64,000 nt of DNA from Seohaeicola_A nanhaiensis (GTDB lineage: Bacteria; Pseudomonadota; Alphaproteobacteria; Rhodobacterales; Rhodobacteraceae), in contig NZ_JBHSGI010000002.1 in assembly GCF_042654245.1 (NCBI RefSeq), forward strand, positions 1,054,001 to 1,118,000. Direction: 5' to 3'. This document shows positions 49,124 through 58,544 of the stretch, one piece after another (the stretch's first letter is position 1; the number at the start of each line of letters is the position of its first letter). Under the pieces are notes generated by a model that did not search any database, had not been told where the DNA came from, and saw nothing but the letters and a program-made list of their open reading frames with translations. A program made the position numbers and the translations under genes.

Positions 49124-49200
49124 TCCACCACCTTCCGCTCACCCGAAAGAAGGCCTAGCAGGAAGGTCTTAAGGAGCGGCTAACGCCAGCCGGTGCGACG

Positions 49201-50826
49201 TCAGCCCGCCGTCAGCAGCACCTCTCCGTATTCCTCGCGCAGCTTGTTCTTCAGCACCTTGCCGGTCGCACCCAGCGGCAGCTCTGCCACGAAGACCACG
49301 GCGTCGGGCACCTGCCAGCTGGCGACCTTGCCCTGGTAATGCGCCAGAACCTCGTCCGACGTGACCTCCTGCCCCGGCGCCTTGACCGCGATGACGACGG
49401 GCCGCTCGTCCCATTTTGGATGGCGCGCGGCGATGGCCGCTGCATTGGCGATCTTGGGGTGCGAGATGGCGATATCCTCCAGCTCCACCGTCGAAATCCA
49501 CTCGCCGCCCGACTTGATGATGTCCTTGGACCGGTCCCGGATGATCATGTAGCCGTCCTGGTCGATGGTCGCGACATCGCCGGTGTCGAACCAGCCGTCA
49601 GCGGTCAGCGCGCTTTTCCCGGCCGCAAAATAGCTCTCGACGATCCAGTGGCCCCGGACCTGGAGGTTGCCCTGCGTCTTGCCGTCCTCGGGCAGGCGGT
49701 TGCCCGCGTCGTCCACCAGCCGAAGCTCGACCCCATAGGGCGGACGGCCCTGACCTTCGCGCAGCTTGCCCTTCTCGGCCTCGCTCAGCCCCTCGTGCTT
49801 CTGCAGCAACTGGTTCAGCGTGCCAAGCGGACTGGTCTCGGTCATGCCCCAGGCGTGGATCAGCTCGACCCCGTAAAGGTCGCGGAACTTCGGGATCATC
49901 GAGGTCGGCAGGGCCGAGCCGCCCACCACCGTGCGCTTGAGGCTCTCGGCCTTGCTGCCGGTCTTCTCCAGCGCGCCCAGCAGCATCATCCAGATCGTCG
50001 GCACGCCCAGCGCCAGCGTCACCCTGTGGGTGTCGATCAGCTTCACCAGGCTCTCGCCGTCCAGCTTCGGCCCCGGCAGCACGAACTTGCAGCCGACGCC
50101 GGCGGCGATATAGGGCGTGCCCCAGGCATTGGCATGGAACATCGGCACCACCGCCAGCGCGGTGTCCTTGGCCGACATCGCCAGCCCGTCCGGCTGGTTG
50201 CCCGCGATGGAATGCAGCACGGTCGAGCGGTGGGTATACTGCACGCCCTTGGGGTTGCCCGTGGTGCCGGAGGTATAGCACAGGCTCGACGGCATCCGCT
50301 CGTCCAGATCAGGCCAGGCATAATCCGAAGGTTCCGCCGCAAGCAGCTCGTCATAGAACAGCACGCCCTCCAGCTGGCCCGCGATCTCTTCGTCGCGCGG
50401 CCCCATGTAGACGAAATGCTTTACCGATTTCAGATGCGGCCGCAGCTTGGCCGCGGCGGGCACGAACATGCGGTCCAGGAACAGCACCTGATCCTGCGCG
50501 TGGTTGATGATATAGACCAGCTGTTCCGGGAACAGCCGCGGATTGATCGTGTGGCAGACCATGCCGGCCCCCGCCACGCCGAAGTAGATTTCCAGATGCC
50601 GCCGGTTATTCCAGGCAATCGTGCCGCACCGTTCGCCCTGCGCAACCCCCAGCCGCGCCAGCGCCGCCGCCAGCCGCCGCGCGTTTTCCTCGACCGCGCG
50701 CCATGTGGTGATCGTCGCCTCGCCGTCCGACTCCACCGAAACGATCTCGGTATTGCCGTGATACCGCGCCGCATGGGCGATCAGCGAACTGATCGTCAGC
50801 GGCTGATCCATCATCGTGCCGTTCAT
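49201..50826 (-). CDS. Acyl-CoA synthetase, similar to 3-methylmercaptopropionyl-CoA ligase DmdB
   Basis: 541 residues of the AMP-forming ligase superfamily. AMP motif YTSGTTGNPKG at 184-194; WGMTETSPLG; GWFDTGDVATID; the hinge and lysine region DRSKDIIKSGGEWIS and the catalytic Lys in LPLGATGKVLK. From memory, the N-terminal part (LISSLIxHAARYHG, CGTIAWNNRRHLEIY, CHTINPRLFPEQLVYIINHA) closely follows DmdB of Ruegeria pomeroyi, which activates methylmercaptopropionate from DMSP. A medium-chain fatty acid ligase is the alternative. The ATG at 50826 has GGAGG eight bases upstream. No dmdA, dmdC or dmdD is nearby. Confidence 0.88.
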   Translation of the reverse strand: MNGTMMDQPLTISSLIAHAARYHGNTEIVSVESDGEATITTWRAVEENARRLAAALARLGVAQGERCGTIAWNNRRHLEIYFGVAGAGMVCHTINPRLFPEQLVYIINHAQDQVLFLDRMFVPAAAKLRPHLKSVKHFVYMGPRDEEIAGQLEGVLFYDELLAAEPSDYAWPDLDERMPSSLCYTSGTTGNPKGVQYTHRSTVLHSIAGNQPDGLAMSAKDTALAVVPMFHANAWGTPYIAAGVGCKFVLPGPKLDGESLVKLIDTHRVTLALGVPTIWMMLLGALEKTGSKAESLKRTVVGGSALPTSMIPKFRDLYGVELIHAWGMTETSPLGTLNQLLQKHEGLSEAEKGKLREGQGRPPYGVELRLVDDAGNRLPEDGKTQGNLQVRGHWIVESYFAAGKSALTADGWFDTGDVATIDQDGYMIIRDRSKDIIKSGGEWISTVELEDIAISHPKIANAAAIAARHPKWDERPVVIAVKAPGQEVTSDEVLAHYQGKVASWQVPDAVVFVAELPLGATGKVLKNKLREEYGEVLLTAG

Positions 50827-50928
50827 GCTTGTCCTCCCCTGGGCCGCGCCTTCTGGTTGGGATCGCGTCCCGGCGGTCGGCCTGTGTGGAAAGGATGAGA
50901 CGTTCCACACCGTACGGCAAGGGCTGTG

Positions 50929-52092
50929 TCACGCCACCAGGCTGTGCCCCAGCTTGTCGAGCATGGTCAGGCAGGCCGCCAGCTGGTCGACCGAGACGAA
51001 CTCGTCGGGCTTGTGCGCCTGATCGATCGACCCCGGCCCGCAGACGACGACCGACATGCCCATTTCCTGGAACAGGCCCGCCTCGGTACCAAAGGGCACC
51101 ACGTCAGAGCCGTTCGCGCCGACCAGCCCCGCCACCAGATCGCGGGCGGCGTTCTCGTCCAGCACCTCCAGACCGGGGGTCTCGCCAATCACGTCGGTCT
51201 CGATGCTGGCCTCGGGATAGACCGCGCGCATTGCCGGCAGCAGCTCCTGCGCGACATAGGCCGTTATGGCCTCCTTCACGAAGGCCAGGTCGCCCCTCTG
51301 CACGGGCCGCGTCTCCCATTCCAGCTCGGCCTTGCCGGCAATGACGTTATGCGCCACCCCGCCGCGCAGCGAGCCGATGTTGATCGTGCTCCAGGCCGGC
51401 TGATAGCGGCTGTTGCGCGGCGCCCGGGCCATCAGCTCGCCACGCAGTTCCATCAGCCGGCTGACATAGCGCACCGCATATTCCACCGCGTTCACGCCCC
51501 GGTCGGGGGCAGAGCCATGGCCCTCCCGCCCGCCAAAGCGCACGGTATATTCGCAGCAGCCCTTGTGCCCCTCGATTACGCCCATCAGCGTCGGCTCGCC
51601 AATGATCGCCATGGCCGGACGCAGGCCGCGCTTCTGCAATTCGGGCACCAGGTTGCGCGCGCCCAGGCAGCCCACCTCTTCGTCATAGGTGAAGGCAAAG
51701 TGCAGCGGGCGCTTCAGGTCGACCTGTGCATAGTCCTGCGCCATCACGATGGCGGCGGCGATGAACCCCTTCATGTCGCAGGTGCCGCGCCCGTACAGCC
51801 GTCCGGCGTCCTCCCGCATTACGAAGGGATCGCTGCTCCAGTCCTGTTCGGCCACGGGCACGACATCCGTATGACCCGACAGGATCAGCCCGCCGTCACC
51901 CTCTGGCCCCAAAGTGGCAAAGAGATTGGCCTTGGCCCCCGTGTCGTCGGTGAACATCTCGACCCGCGCGCCCACGTCGGTCAGGCGCGCGGCGAGGTCG
52001 GCGATCATGGCGAGGTTGCTGTCGGACGAGATGGTCGGAAAAGCGACCAGCCGGTCGAGCAGGGCAACCGTCTCTTCCAGCCGCGCGCTCAT
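50929..52092 (-). CDS. M20 family deacetylase, acetylornithine deacetylase (ArgE)-like
   Basis: 387 residues. The two-zinc site is complete: SGHTDVVPV (His, Asp), GRGTCDMKGF (Asp), FTYDEEVGCLGA (Glu pair), GEPT, and the late His in IDQAHKPDEF. The lid dimerisation domain lies at about 175-285 and includes GREGHGSAPDRGVN. ArgE removes the acetyl group from N2-acetylornithine in arginine synthesis; in many Rhodobacterales such enzymes sit in catabolic operons instead. Here it overlaps the M24 gene by four bases, so it more likely deacylates the product of that enzyme, for example N-acetyl-diaminobutyrate. Confidence 0.87.
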   Translation of the reverse strand: MSARLEETVALLDRLVAFPTISSDSNLAMIADLAARLTDVGARVEMFTDDTGAKANLFATLGPEGDGGLILSGHTDVVPVAEQDWSSDPFVMREDAGRLYGRGTCDMKGFIAAAIVMAQDYAQVDLKRPLHFAFTYDEEVGCLGARNLVPELQKRGLRPAMAIIGEPTLMGVIEGHKGCCEYTVRFGGREGHGSAPDRGVNAVEYAVRYVSRLMELRGELMARAPRNSRYQPAWSTINIGSLRGGVAHNVIAGKAELEWETRPVQRGDLAFVKEAITAYVAQELLPAMRAVYPEASIETDVIGETPGLEVLDENAARDLVAGLVGANGSDVVPFGTEAGLFQEMGMSVVVCGPGSIDQAHKPDEFVSVDQLAACLTMLDKLGHSLVA

Positions 52093-53273
52093 GGCTTCAC
52101 GAACAGCTTTCGCGGGCGGTTGCAGAACGTCTCGGCCGGGCCGTCGGCGCGGATCAGAATCGGCTCGGTGATCTCGAGACCCCAGTTGTCCTGCCAGAGG
52201 CCCGGCATGAAGTGAAAGCACATCCCAGGCTCGAGCACCGTCTCGTCATTCTCGCGCAGCGAGATGGTGCGCTCGCCCCAGTCGGGCGGATAGCTCAGGC
52301 CGATGGAATAGCCGCAGCGGCCTTCCTTGGTGATCCCCGCCTTCTTCAGCGCGCCATACAGCGCATTGGCGATATCGCAGGCCCGGTTGCCCGCTCGCGC
52401 TGCGTCGATCCCGGCTTCCAGACCTTCCTGCAAGGCGGCTTCCGCGCGCAACATGTCGTCGGGCGGCGTGCCCAGGAAGAGCGTCCGGCAGAAGGGCGCG
52501 TGATAGCGCCGGTAACATCCCGAGATCTCGAAGAACGTGGCCTCGCCCGATTTGAAGGGCCGCCCGTCCCAGGTCAGGTGCGGCGCCGTGGCGTCCAGCC
52601 CCGAGGGCAACATGGGCACGATGGCCGGATAATCGCCCCAGGCCCCGTCGACGCCCCGGATCGCGTCGCGATAGAGCTCGGCCACGATCTCGTTCTTGGG
52701 AACGCCGGGCTCGACACGTTCCAGCAGACCGTCGATCATCTTCTCGGAAATCGCCGCCGCCTTGCGCATGAAGCCGATCTCGGCCTCGGACTTCACCGCG
52801 CGCTGCCGGTTCACCGCGCCGGTCGCGTCGACCCACTGTACCTTGGGCAGAGAGCCGTGCAGCATGTGCATCGCGCGGGCCGAGAAGTAATAGTTGTCCA
52901 TCTCGACGCCAATGCGCCCCGCCCCCGCGCCAAATTCGACCAGCACCTTGGCCAGATCCTCCATCGGGTGCTTGTCCTTGGCCTGCACGTAGCTGTCGTC
53001 ATAGCCCCGCACCCGGTTCTCGGACATCCAGACCGTGCGCAGCGCCCCGAAGGTGTCCATCCGGCGGCCCCACCAGATCGGTTCGCCATAGGGCAGCAGG
53101 ACCACCGCCTGATGCACATAGAACGACCAGCCGTCATAGCCGGTCAGCCAGGCCTGGTTCGACGGATCCGTGACGACCAGCGCCTCGAGATCGGCATCGG
53201 ACATCGCCTTGCGCACGCGGGCCAGCCGCTCGGCGTATTCTTCTCGGGTAAAAGGCAGGTCGGTTGCAGCCAC
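52089..53273 (-). CDS. M24 family (creatinase/aminopeptidase fold) hydrolase, ectoine hydrolase DoeA-like
   Basis: 394 residues. It has the N-terminal creatinase domain and a C-terminal pita-bread domain. The stretches NQAWLTGYDGWSFYVHQA, VEMDNYYFSARAMH, IVPMLPSGLDATAPHLTWD and SIGLSYPPDWGERTISLR strongly resemble DoeA/EutD, which opens the ectoine ring to N-acetyl-diaminobutyrate. The Asp residues that bind metal in true prolidases are replaced (FFEISGCYRRYHAPFCRT), as in metal-independent creatinase. It is the first gene of a minus-strand pair with the M20 deacetylase. Xaa-Pro dipeptidase is the common database name but is less likely here. Confidence 0.83.
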   Translation of the reverse strand: MAATDLPFTREEYAERLARVRKAMSDADLEALVVTDPSNQAWLTGYDGWSFYVHQAVVLLPYGEPIWWGRRMDTFGALRTVWMSENRVRGYDDSYVQAKDKHPMEDLAKVLVEFGAGAGRIGVEMDNYYFSARAMHMLHGSLPKVQWVDATGAVNRQRAVKSEAEIGFMRKAAAISEKMIDGLLERVEPGVPKNEIVAELYRDAIRGVDGAWGDYPAIVPMLPSGLDATAPHLTWDGRPFKSGEATFFEISGCYRRYHAPFCRTLFLGTPPDDMLRAEAALQEGLEAGIDAARAGNRACDIANALYGALKKAGITKEGRCGYSIGLSYPPDWGERTISLRENDETVLEPGMCFHFMPGLWQDNWGLEITEPILIRADGPAETFCNRPRKLFVKP

Positions 53274-53504
53274 GTCAGCACTCCCTCTTGTCGCTTTTGC
53301 GCTACCATAGCCGCTTCCGCGCCCGGCAGAAGCCCATAGATGCCGCGCACGCCTCGGATCTGTTCGCTTTTGCCCGATTTCGCGCCCACGCGCCCCGGCA
53401 TTATGTCCGAATTCAGGAACCCGGTTGCACCCATGCCTTTCGGTGTGGTTACATTAAGGGACAAAAGCGCAGGAAAACCTGCCGAGACAACAGGGGGGCC
53501 GCAT

Positions 53505-54605
<1,101 letters not shown>

Positions 54606-54718
54606 AATGACGGAACGGTGTGAAGCAGGTTACGGACGGGATGAAGACGCAAGATGCAGATGGCCCGCATTAGACCGGCGCGCGACACGCGCGCGCCGCT
54701 CATTGCAGGAGATTCCCC

Positions 54719-55702
54719 ATGCCGGACAAGATTGCGAAAGAGAATTTCAAGGTGCTGCGCGCCTTCACCGACGAAACCGAGGAGTTCTACTCGGACGTCG
54801 CGGACGAGGCCGAGACCAATCTCAAGAACAGCGATATCAAGAAATATCCCGCCAAGCTGGTGAAGGACTACCGTACCGATTTCGCCAAGGCGAATGCGTT
54901 CTACAACAAGTTCTGCGATCTGAACGACAAGATCGACCCCGAGGACCCGGACCGCAAGAAGGTGACCCAGCTCGAAAAGCTCTGGGCCAGCCTGGCCGCG
55001 CAATGCGAGGTGCTGGCGGCGCAGAATGCGATGTTCACCGCCTATCTCGATGCCAAGCTCGCCACGCAATATACGGGCGTGGTCGAACTGATGACCCTGA
55101 TCGTCAAGAACGGCGAGGGCGAGCTGGACCGGACCATCGCCAAGGTGGAACGGCTGACCAAGGATCTTGCCAAGGCCAAGAAGCTGGTGCGCCAGGCCGA
55201 GATTCAGCGCGGGCTCAACGTGGCAATTTCGGTGGCCACAACCGTGCTTCTGCCCGAACTCAAGGGCGCGCAGGTGATCTACGCCACTCTGCTGGTCGCC
55301 TCCTCGCGCTCGGCGATCGACGACGCGCTCGGCCCGACCGGTGCGACCGACGCGGGTCTGAAGAAGAATGTCGCGACGGAATATGCCGGCATGGCATCGA
55401 CGCTCGGGAAGGCGGTCAATACCTCCGCCACGATCATCTCGGGCATCGACACGCTGTTGTCCGACGGGGTCGAGGTCAAGACCGCCGAAAAGCTGCTCTT
55501 GAAGGCCAAGAAAGAGCTGGCCGCAGCCGAAAAGACCCTTCGCAAGCTCGAGCAATACGCCAAGCCGAACGGAACGACCCTGCTCAAGATGACGGTCGCG
55601 CTGGAAAAGGCACAGTCCACCACGGCGTCCAAGATCGCCGCCTTCCGCGCGGCCAAGCAGAAGAAGGCAGAACTGCAGAAGGAAATGGAATTCCAGGACT
55701 GA
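54719..55702 (+). CDS. Unrecognised helical protein with a central hydrophobic hairpin, inside the pot operon
   Basis: 327 residues. I do not recognise a family. It is Lys/Ala/Glu-rich and predicted almost fully helical, without signal peptide. Residues 1-160 are amphipathic helices with coiled-coil character; at 166-178 (LNVAISVATTVLL) and 184-195 (AQVIYATLLVAS) are two uncharged segments joined by a PELKG turn, a hydrophobic hairpin; 250-325 is again a long Lys/Ala/Glu coiled coil ending KKAELQKEMEFQD. The overall plan resembles helical pore-forming proteins of the ClyA/Xax kind, which also lack a cleaved signal, but no sequence motif proves this. GCAGGAG lies before the ATG. It sits between potA and potD, an unusual place. 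Function unknown. Confidence 0.8.
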   Translation: MPDKIAKENFKVLRAFTDETEEFYSDVADEAETNLKNSDIKKYPAKLVKDYRTDFAKANAFYNKFCDLNDKIDPEDPDRKKVTQLEKLWASLAAQCEVLAAQNAMFTAYLDAKLATQYTGVVELMTLIVKNGEGELDRTIAKVERLTKDLAKAKKLVRQAEIQRGLNVAISVATTVLLPELKGAQVIYATLLVASSRSAIDDALGPTGATDAGLKKNVATEYAGMASTLGKAVNTSATIISGIDTLLSDGVEVKTAEKLLLKAKKELAAAEKTLRKLEQYAKPNGTTLLKMTVALEKAQSTTASKIAAFRAAKQKKAELQKEMEFQD

Positions 55703-55730
55703 CGGAGTAACATTTCCGCATCACGTGTAG

Positions 55731-55763
55731 CGGCCATTCAGGGACACCCGACCCGAATGGCCG
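55731..55763 (+). terminator. Stem-loop after the helical-protein gene
   Basis: CGGCCATTC (55731-55739) pairs perfectly with GAATGGCCG (55755-55763) around a 15-base loop. There is no T-run, so it may be a processing or stability element between this gene and potD. Confidence 0.45.
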
Positions 55764-55803
55764 TGGTCCGATGAAACGGGTGACAACGGGAGAGTTGAAA
55801 GAC

Positions 55804-56910
55804 ATGAAAAGAACCGCAACCCTTTTGGCCACCAGCGCGCTGGCCATCGCCACGACCGCTTCGGCGGCCGATATGGCCAACGAGATGACCATCGTCAGCT
55901 GGGGCGGCGCCTATTCGGCCTCGCAGCTGAACGCCTACCACAACCCCTACGCCGAAAAGACCGGCATCAAGATCATCAACGACGAAAGCTCGCCCGAAGC
56001 CGTGGCCAAGCTGCGCGCTATGAAGGAAGCCAACAACCTGACCTGGGATCTGGTCGACGTGGAAGCCGCCGATGCCATCCGTCTCTGCGACGAAGGCCTG
56101 GCGATGGAAATCGACGCCGACACCCAGCTTGCCGATGCCCCCGACGGCACCAAGGCCAGCGAGGATTTCGGCGACCTGCGTGTTTCCGACTGCTTCATTC
56201 CGCAGATCGTCTTCTCGACGACCTTTGGCTATCGCAAGGATATGGTTCCCGCCGGGACCGAGCCGCCAACCGGCGCCTGCGACGTCTTCGATCTGGAGAA
56301 GTATCCGGGCAAGCGCGCGTTGAACAAGCAGCCGATCGCCAACATGGAATGGGCCCTGCTCTGCGACGGCGTTCCCTATGAAGAAGTCTATGACATGCTC
56401 GAGACCGACGAAGGCGTCGCACGCGCCTTCGCCAAGCTCGACACCATCAAGGATCAGACGATCTGGTGGTCGGCCTCGGCCGAACCGGTGCAGCTTCTGG
56501 CCGATGGCGAAATCTTCATGGGCTCCGCCTACAACGGCCGCCTCTTCTCGATGATCGAGGAGCAGAAGCAGCCCGTCGGCATGGCCTGGGACTGGCAGAT
56601 GTTCGACATCGACGGCTGGATCGTTCCGGCCGGCCTGCCCGAAGACCGCCTGGCCCGCGTGATGGATTACCTGATGTTCGCCACCGACACCCAGCGTCTG
56701 GCGGATCAGGCGAAATACATCTCGTATGGCCCGGCTCGGAAGTCGTCGGCGCCGCTGGTCGGCAAGCACGCCACCCTCGGCATCGAAATGGCGCCGCACA
56801 TGCCGACCGATCCGAACAACGCGAAGAACACCTTCGTGAACAACTACACCTGGTGGGCAGACTATCGCGACGACATGGACGCGAAGTTCCAGGCGTGGCT
56901 CGCCAACTGA
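55804..56910 (+). CDS. potD: Polyamine-type ABC transporter substrate-binding protein, PotD type
   Basis: 368 residues. Signal peptide 1-22 (MKRTATLLATSALAIATTAS, then AAD). The mature start MTIVSWGGAYSASQLNAY and the later GSAYNGRLFSMIEE and TWWADYRDDMDAKFQAW are typical of the alphaproteobacterial SBP_bac_8 group around PotD. Four cysteines in the mature part (e.g. RLCDEGL, VSDCFIP, GACDVF, LLCDGV) could form two disulfides. An in-frame ATG at 55771 is possible; 55804 is preferred because the signal peptide starts there. Ligand may be a polyamine, opine or amino-acid derivative. Confidence 0.88.
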   Translation: MKRTATLLATSALAIATTASAADMANEMTIVSWGGAYSASQLNAYHNPYAEKTGIKIINDESSPEAVAKLRAMKEANNLTWDLVDVEAADAIRLCDEGLAMEIDADTQLADAPDGTKASEDFGDLRVSDCFIPQIVFSTTFGYRKDMVPAGTEPPTGACDVFDLEKYPGKRALNKQPIANMEWALLCDGVPYEEVYDMLETDEGVARAFAKLDTIKDQTIWWSASAEPVQLLADGEIFMGSAYNGRLFSMIEEQKQPVGMAWDWQMFDIDGWIVPAGLPEDRLARVMDYLMFATDTQRLADQAKYISYGPARKSSAPLVGKHATLGIEMAPHMPTDPNNAKNTFVNNYTWWADYRDDMDAKFQAWLAN

Positions 56911-56926
56911 TCTGGCACTGACCGAC

Positions 56927-56951
56927 GCGGGGTCCGGTCACCGGGCCCCGC
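56927..56951 (+). repeat. Intercistronic stem-loop after potD
   Basis: An 11-bp stem, GCGGGGTCCGG with CCGGGCCCCGC, one pair being G-T, closes a three-base loop TCA. It starts 16 bases after the potD stop and has no T-run. It fits the pattern of GC hairpins after every binding-protein gene in the window. Confidence 0.65.
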
Positions 56952-56975
56952 ACCACGCTCAAGGAGGTTTCGCCG

Positions 56976-57266
56976 ATGCCGAAGGGCTACTGGATCGTAC
57001 ACGTCACCGTCACCAACCCGGAACAATATGCCGAATACGTCCGGCTCGACACGCCGGTGGTCGAAAGTTTCGGCGGCAAGTTCCTGGTTCGCGGCGGTCG
57101 CAACGAAACGCCTGAGGCGCCGCAGAAGGATCGCCACGTGGTGATCGAATTCCCCGACTACGACACCGCACTCGCCTGCTACCGCTCGGAGGGCTACCAG
57201 CAGGCCGCGAAAATCCGCATGGCACATTCGCAAAGCGACATCGTCATCATCGAGGGCCAGCCATGA
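56976..57266 (+). CDS. DUF1330 family protein
   Basis: 96 residues, a ferredoxin-like alpha-beta barrel domain of the DUF1330 family: GYWIVHVTVTNPEQYAEYV at the N-terminus, FLVRGGRNE in the middle, and VVIEFPDYDTALACYRSEGYQ toward the end. Family function is unknown; members are small dimeric cytoplasmic proteins, sometimes beside catabolic genes. AAGGAGG precedes the ATG. It overlaps potB by four bases, so it is made with the permease. Confidence 0.88.
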   Translation: MPKGYWIVHVTVTNPEQYAEYVRLDTPVVESFGGKFLVRGGRNETPEAPQKDRHVVIEFPDYDTALACYRSEGYQQAAKIRMAHSQSDIVIIEGQP

Positions 57267-58540
57267 CAGATGCGACCGCCCAGTCCGGCAAGGTGCTTGC
57301 CGCCGACGGAACCCCGCTCAAGCGCAGCCTCGCCCGCGCCCTGCGCGTGCAGAAGATTCGCGCCCTGGCGCTGATCGCGCCGCTGCTGATCTTCGTCCTG
57401 CTCACCTTCATCGCCCCCATCGCTGACATGCTGTTCCGCTCGGTCGAGAACCAGATCGTGCAGGAAACGCTCCCGAACACGGTCGAAGCGCTGTCCAGCT
57501 GGGATCCCCACTCCACCGAAGCCCCGGACGAGCCAGTCTTTGCCGCCCTCGCCGTCGACCTGAAGAAGGCCGTCGAGGAAAAGACCCACACCCGCCTCGG
57601 CTCGCGCCTCAACTACGAGGTCTCCGGCTCTTCCTCGCTGCTGCGCAAGACCGGCCGCACGGTCGAGAAATTCGACCTCGCCAACGACGCGCCCTTCAAG
57701 GAAAAATTCCTCAAGATCGACAAGGACTGGGGCAGTCTCGAGATCTGGCGCACGCTCTACATCTATTCCCCGCGCTACACCGACGGCTACTTCCTGAACG
57801 CCATCGACCTCAAGAAGGGCATCGACGGCCCCGAGGCTCGCCCCGAGAACGAACAGATCTACATCCTGCTGTTCAAGCGCACCCTCTTCATGTCACTGAT
57901 GATCACCGGGTCGTGCATCCTGCTTGGCTATCCCGTCGCCTGGCTGCTGGCCAACCTGCGCGACCGCACCGCCAACCTGCTGATGATCCTGGTGCTGCTG
58001 CCCTTCTGGACCTCGCTTCTCGTGCGCACCTCGGCCTGGAAGGTCATGCTCCAGCAAGAGGGCGTGATCAACGACACGCTGGTCTGGCTCGGCCTCGTCG
58101 CCGACGACTCGCGCCTCGTCATGATCAACAACCAGTTCGGTACCATCGTCGCGATGACCCACATCCTGCTGCCCTTCATGATCCTGCCCATGTATTCGGT
58201 GATGAAGACCATCCCGCCCAGCTACCTGCGCGCGGCCAAATCGCTGGGCGCCACCAACTGGACCGCCTTCTGGCGGGTCTATTTCCCGCAGTCGGTGCCC
58301 GGCATCGGCGCCGGCAGCATCCTCGTCTTCATCCTCGCCATCGGCTATTACATCACGCCCGAGATCGTCGGCGGCACCGAAGGCACCTTCATCTCGAACC
58401 GGATCGCCTATCACATCTCCAGGTCGTTGAACTGGGGGCTCGCCGCCGCGCTGGGCACGATCCTGCTCGCAGCGGTCCTGCTGCTCTACTGGGCCTACGA
58501 CCGCATCGTCGGCATCGACAACGTCAAGCTGGGGGGCTGA
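57263..58540 (+). CDS. potB: Polyamine-type ABC transporter permease, PotB type, with large periplasmic insertion
   Basis: 425 residues, about 130 longer than PotB of enterobacteria. After the first helix (ALIAPLLIFVLLTFIAPI) comes a periplasmic segment of about 150 residues (50-205) that is polar and Lys/Glu-rich, before the usual five helices. The coupling loop is RAAKSLGATNWTAFWRVYFP, and ILAIGYYITPEIVGGTEG is the conserved late motif. It forms the channel with PotC. Longer versions like this occur in alphaproteobacteria. It overlaps DUF1330 by four bases and precedes potC by four. Confidence 0.9.
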   Translation: MTDATAQSGKVLAADGTPLKRSLARALRVQKIRALALIAPLLIFVLLTFIAPIADMLFRSVENQIVQETLPNTVEALSSWDPHSTEAPDEPVFAALAVDLKKAVEEKTHTRLGSRLNYEVSGSSSLLRKTGRTVEKFDLANDAPFKEKFLKIDKDWGSLEIWRTLYIYSPRYTDGYFLNAIDLKKGIDGPEARPENEQIYILLFKRTLFMSLMITGSCILLGYPVAWLLANLRDRTANLLMILVLLPFWTSLLVRTSAWKVMLQQEGVINDTLVWLGLVADDSRLVMINNQFGTIVAMTHILLPFMILPMYSVMKTIPPSYLRAAKSLGATNWTAFWRVYFPQSVPGIGAGSILVFILAIGYYITPEIVGGTEGTFISNRIAYHISRSLNWGLAAALGTILLAAVLLLYWAYDRIVGIDNVKLGG

Positions 58541-58544
58541 GGAC

